The notes beneath the pieces are model-generated. The model searched no databases, was not told the DNA's origin, and saw only the letters and a program-made list of their open reading frames with translations. A stretch of 50,060 bases of DNA from an uncultured Planctomycetota bacterium (GTDB taxonomy: Bacteria > Planctomycetota > Brocadiia > CAIUPP01), in NCBI GenBank assembly GCA_903901045.1, contig CAIUPP010000079.1, forward strand, positions 1 to 50,060. The letters run 5' to 3'. A program made the position numbers and the translations under genes. Positions 48,869 through 50,060 of the stretch are shown here, piece by piece. Within the stretch, counting starts at the first letter, position 1. The number at the start of each line of letters is the position of its first letter.

Positions 48869-49867
48869 ATGAAGAAAGCGCTCGTCACCGGCATCACGGG
48901 GCAGGATGGCTCCTACCTGGCCGAACTCCTCTTGCAGCAGGGATACGAGGTCCACGGCATCGTGCGGCGCGTTGCCTTCGAGGACCCGCACCACCGGCTC
49001 TGGCGCATCGTCCCGCTGCTGGACCGGTTGCACCTGCACGCCGCCTCGCTGGAGAGCTACGCCAGCATCTTCGCCGTCGTCGAGGCCGTCCGGCCCGACG
49101 AATGCTACCACCTCGCCGCGCAGAGCTTCGTGAGCTACAGCTTCGACGACGAATTCTCCACCCTGGAGACCAACATCAGCGGCACCCAGCACGTTCTGGC
49201 CGCGCTGCACCGGCTCACCCCGAAATGCCGCTTCTACTTCGCCGGCTCCAGCGAGATGTTCGGCAAGGTGCATGAAGTCCCGCAGACCGAGACGACGGTG
49301 TTCCACCCCCGCTCCCCTTACGGCATCTCCAAATGCGCGGGGTTCTACCTGACGCAGAACTACCGCGAGGCGTACGGCATGCACGCCTCCAGCGGCATCC
49401 TCTTCAACCACGAATCTCCGCGGCGCGGCTTCGAGTTCGTCACGCGAAAAATCACCTCGGGGGTCGCGCGGATCGCCGCCGGCGGACGCGGCAAGATCGC
49501 CCTGGGCAACCTGGACGCTCGGCGCGACTGGGGTTTTGCGGGGGATTACGTCAGGGCGATGTGGGCAATGCTCCAGCAGCCCGAGGCGGATGACTACGTC
49601 ATCGCCACCGGCGAGACGCACAGCGTTCGCGAATTCCTGATCGAGGCCTTCGCGCATGCCGGGCTCCCCTGGGAGGAGCACGTGGAACTGGACACGAAAT
49701 TCTTCCGCCCCGCCGAGGTCGACCTCCTCGTCGGCGACGCCGCCAAAGCCCACCGCCTCCTGAACTGGCAGCCGACGGTGCGGTTCAAGGAACTCGTGGG
49801 GATGATGGTGGAGGGGGACTTGAAAAGGGAGAGGCAGGGCGGGGCGAGACGGGGGGAAGCCAGCTGA
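48869..49867 (+). CDS. gmd: GDP-mannose 4,6-dehydratase-family sugar-nucleotide enzyme
   Basis: 332 residues of the extended SDR family. GITGQDGSYLAE (8-19) binds NADP, SSEMFG (127-132) holds the catalytic Ser/Glu and SPYGISK (149-155) holds Tyr151 and Lys155. NHESPRRG and ARRDWGFAGDYVRAM are hallmark segments of GDP-mannose 4,6-dehydratase, which makes the first intermediate of GDP-fucose or GDP-rhamnose synthesis. Close relatives use other nucleotide sugars, so the substrate carries some doubt. AAAGGG precedes ATG 48869. The downstream partner gene, if any, is interrupted by or lies beyond the IS5-type element. Confidence 0.9.
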   Translation: MKKALVTGITGQDGSYLAELLLQQGYEVHGIVRRVAFEDPHHRLWRIVPLLDRLHLHAASLESYASIFAVVEAVRPDECYHLAAQSFVSYSFDDEFSTLETNISGTQHVLAALHRLTPKCRFYFAGSSEMFGKVHEVPQTETTVFHPRSPYGISKCAGFYLTQNYREAYGMHASSGILFNHESPRRGFEFVTRKITSGVARIAAGGRGKIALGNLDARRDWGFAGDYVRAMWAMLQQPEADDYVIATGETHSVREFLIEAFAHAGLPWEEHVELDTKFFRPAEVDLLVGDAAKAHRLLNWQPTVRFKELVGMMVEGDLKRERQGGARRGEAS

Positions 49868-49921
49868 GAGTTGATGGGAGGAGATGGAAATGGGTGGATG
49901 TTCCGTGGCTTCCGCTGGTTA

Positions 49922-50060
49922 GAACCGGTTTCACAACCTTGTTAGATGTAAGCTTTTAATTTTCATGCAGATATGTTAAACCTTGCCGTGGAAAGGAGAA
50001 TCTTTTCATGGCAAGACATCGAGACGAACTGACGGACGCACAATGGGCGAAGATCGAACC
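49922..50060 (+). mobile_element. IS5-family insertion sequence, left end (partial)
   Basis: From about 49922, GAACCGGTTTCACAAC resembles the inverted-repeat ends of IS5-group elements and is preceded by TTA, a possible TNA target duplication. The right end is beyond the window. The exact boundary is inferred, and the stretch 49868-50007 contains nothing else. Confidence 0.45.
50008..50060 (+). CDS. IS5-family transposase, N-terminal fragment cut by window edge
   Basis: ATG 50008 with GGAG upstream starts MARHRDELTDAQWAKIE, the typical opening of IS5-group transposases (DUF4096-type N-terminus). The catalytic DDE part is outside the window. Confidence 0.7.
   Translation, partial: MARHRDELTDAQWAKIE

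Noticed and set aside
1-50060. tRNA or rRNA genes
   Set aside because: No cloverleaf with CCA-type end or rRNA core sequence was recognised by eye; a covariance-model scan would settle this.

Overview
The window is GC-rich DNA from what looks like an uncultured Gram-negative bacterium. Signal-peptide and lipoprotein genes, SecG, a bifunctional PheA, a ~115 kDa-type NAD glutamate dehydrogenase and the yicC-gmk-rpoZ-coa cluster fit a bacterium. The unusually rich set of intergenic palindromes resembles what is found in PVC/FCB-type candidate phyla (planctomycete-, hydrogenedentote- or sumerlaeote-like). That placement is an inference from gene style and repeats, not a match to a named genome. 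Both edges are cut inside insertion sequences: an IS630-type transposase at the left and an IS5-type transposase at the right.

Layout: 0.1-3.7 kb (minus strand) carries an EamA permease, a PocR-GAF-SpoIIE phosphatase and a stand-alone corrinoid protein. 4.1-9.2 kb (plus) is a complete six-gene Ech-type membrane [NiFe]-hydrogenase operon, divergent from the corrinoid gene, with a near-consensus promoter on each side. 9.3-17 kb (plus) is housekeeping: mutY, pheA, tpiA, secG, pyrE, yicC, gmk, rpoZ and separate coaC and coaB. 17-20.6 kb has a small GntR regulator facing a large NAD glutamate dehydrogenase. 20.6-25.3 kb is mixed: an AT-richer membrane-anchored orphan, a PNPOx-like/phosphoribosyltransferase/hydrolase trio, an SDR and a PAP2 phosphatase. 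25.3-32.7 kb (minus) has a peptide-type binding lipoprotein, an AT-richer type IIG restriction-modification gene and an alpha-glucan phosphorylase. 33-37.3 kb (minus) has ksgA-pdxA, ribE and thiL-DUF2062. 37.5-44.1 kb (minus) is a Gld-like ABC export cluster: ATPase, fused GldF-GldG, DUF4340 and an HtrA-type protease. 44.6-47 kb (minus) is a secreted zinc metallopeptidase with a small partner lipoprotein. 47.1-49.9 kb (plus) has DUF3830, a 3-hydroxyacyl-CoA dehydrogenase-like gene and a GDP-mannose 4,6-dehydratase-like gene.

Energy logic: the Ech complex can couple reduced ferredoxin and H2 to ion translocation. The corrinoid protein next to it suggests one-carbon methyl transfer, and glutamate dehydrogenase, glucan phosphorylase and the peptide-binding lipoprotein suggest amino-acid and glycogen use in an anaerobe. 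This physiology is inferred.

The most unusual content is repeat DNA. Several families of palindromes sit in nearly every larger gap, often as inverted pairs. Two of them lie in frame inside mutY, exactly where the fourth iron-sulfur cysteine should be. A 234-bp element with 24-bp terminal inverted repeats supplies the mutY stop codon. An array of five 43-44-bp hairpin units lies at 44.3-44.6 kb. No tRNA, rRNA, CRISPR array or recognisable riboswitch was seen.
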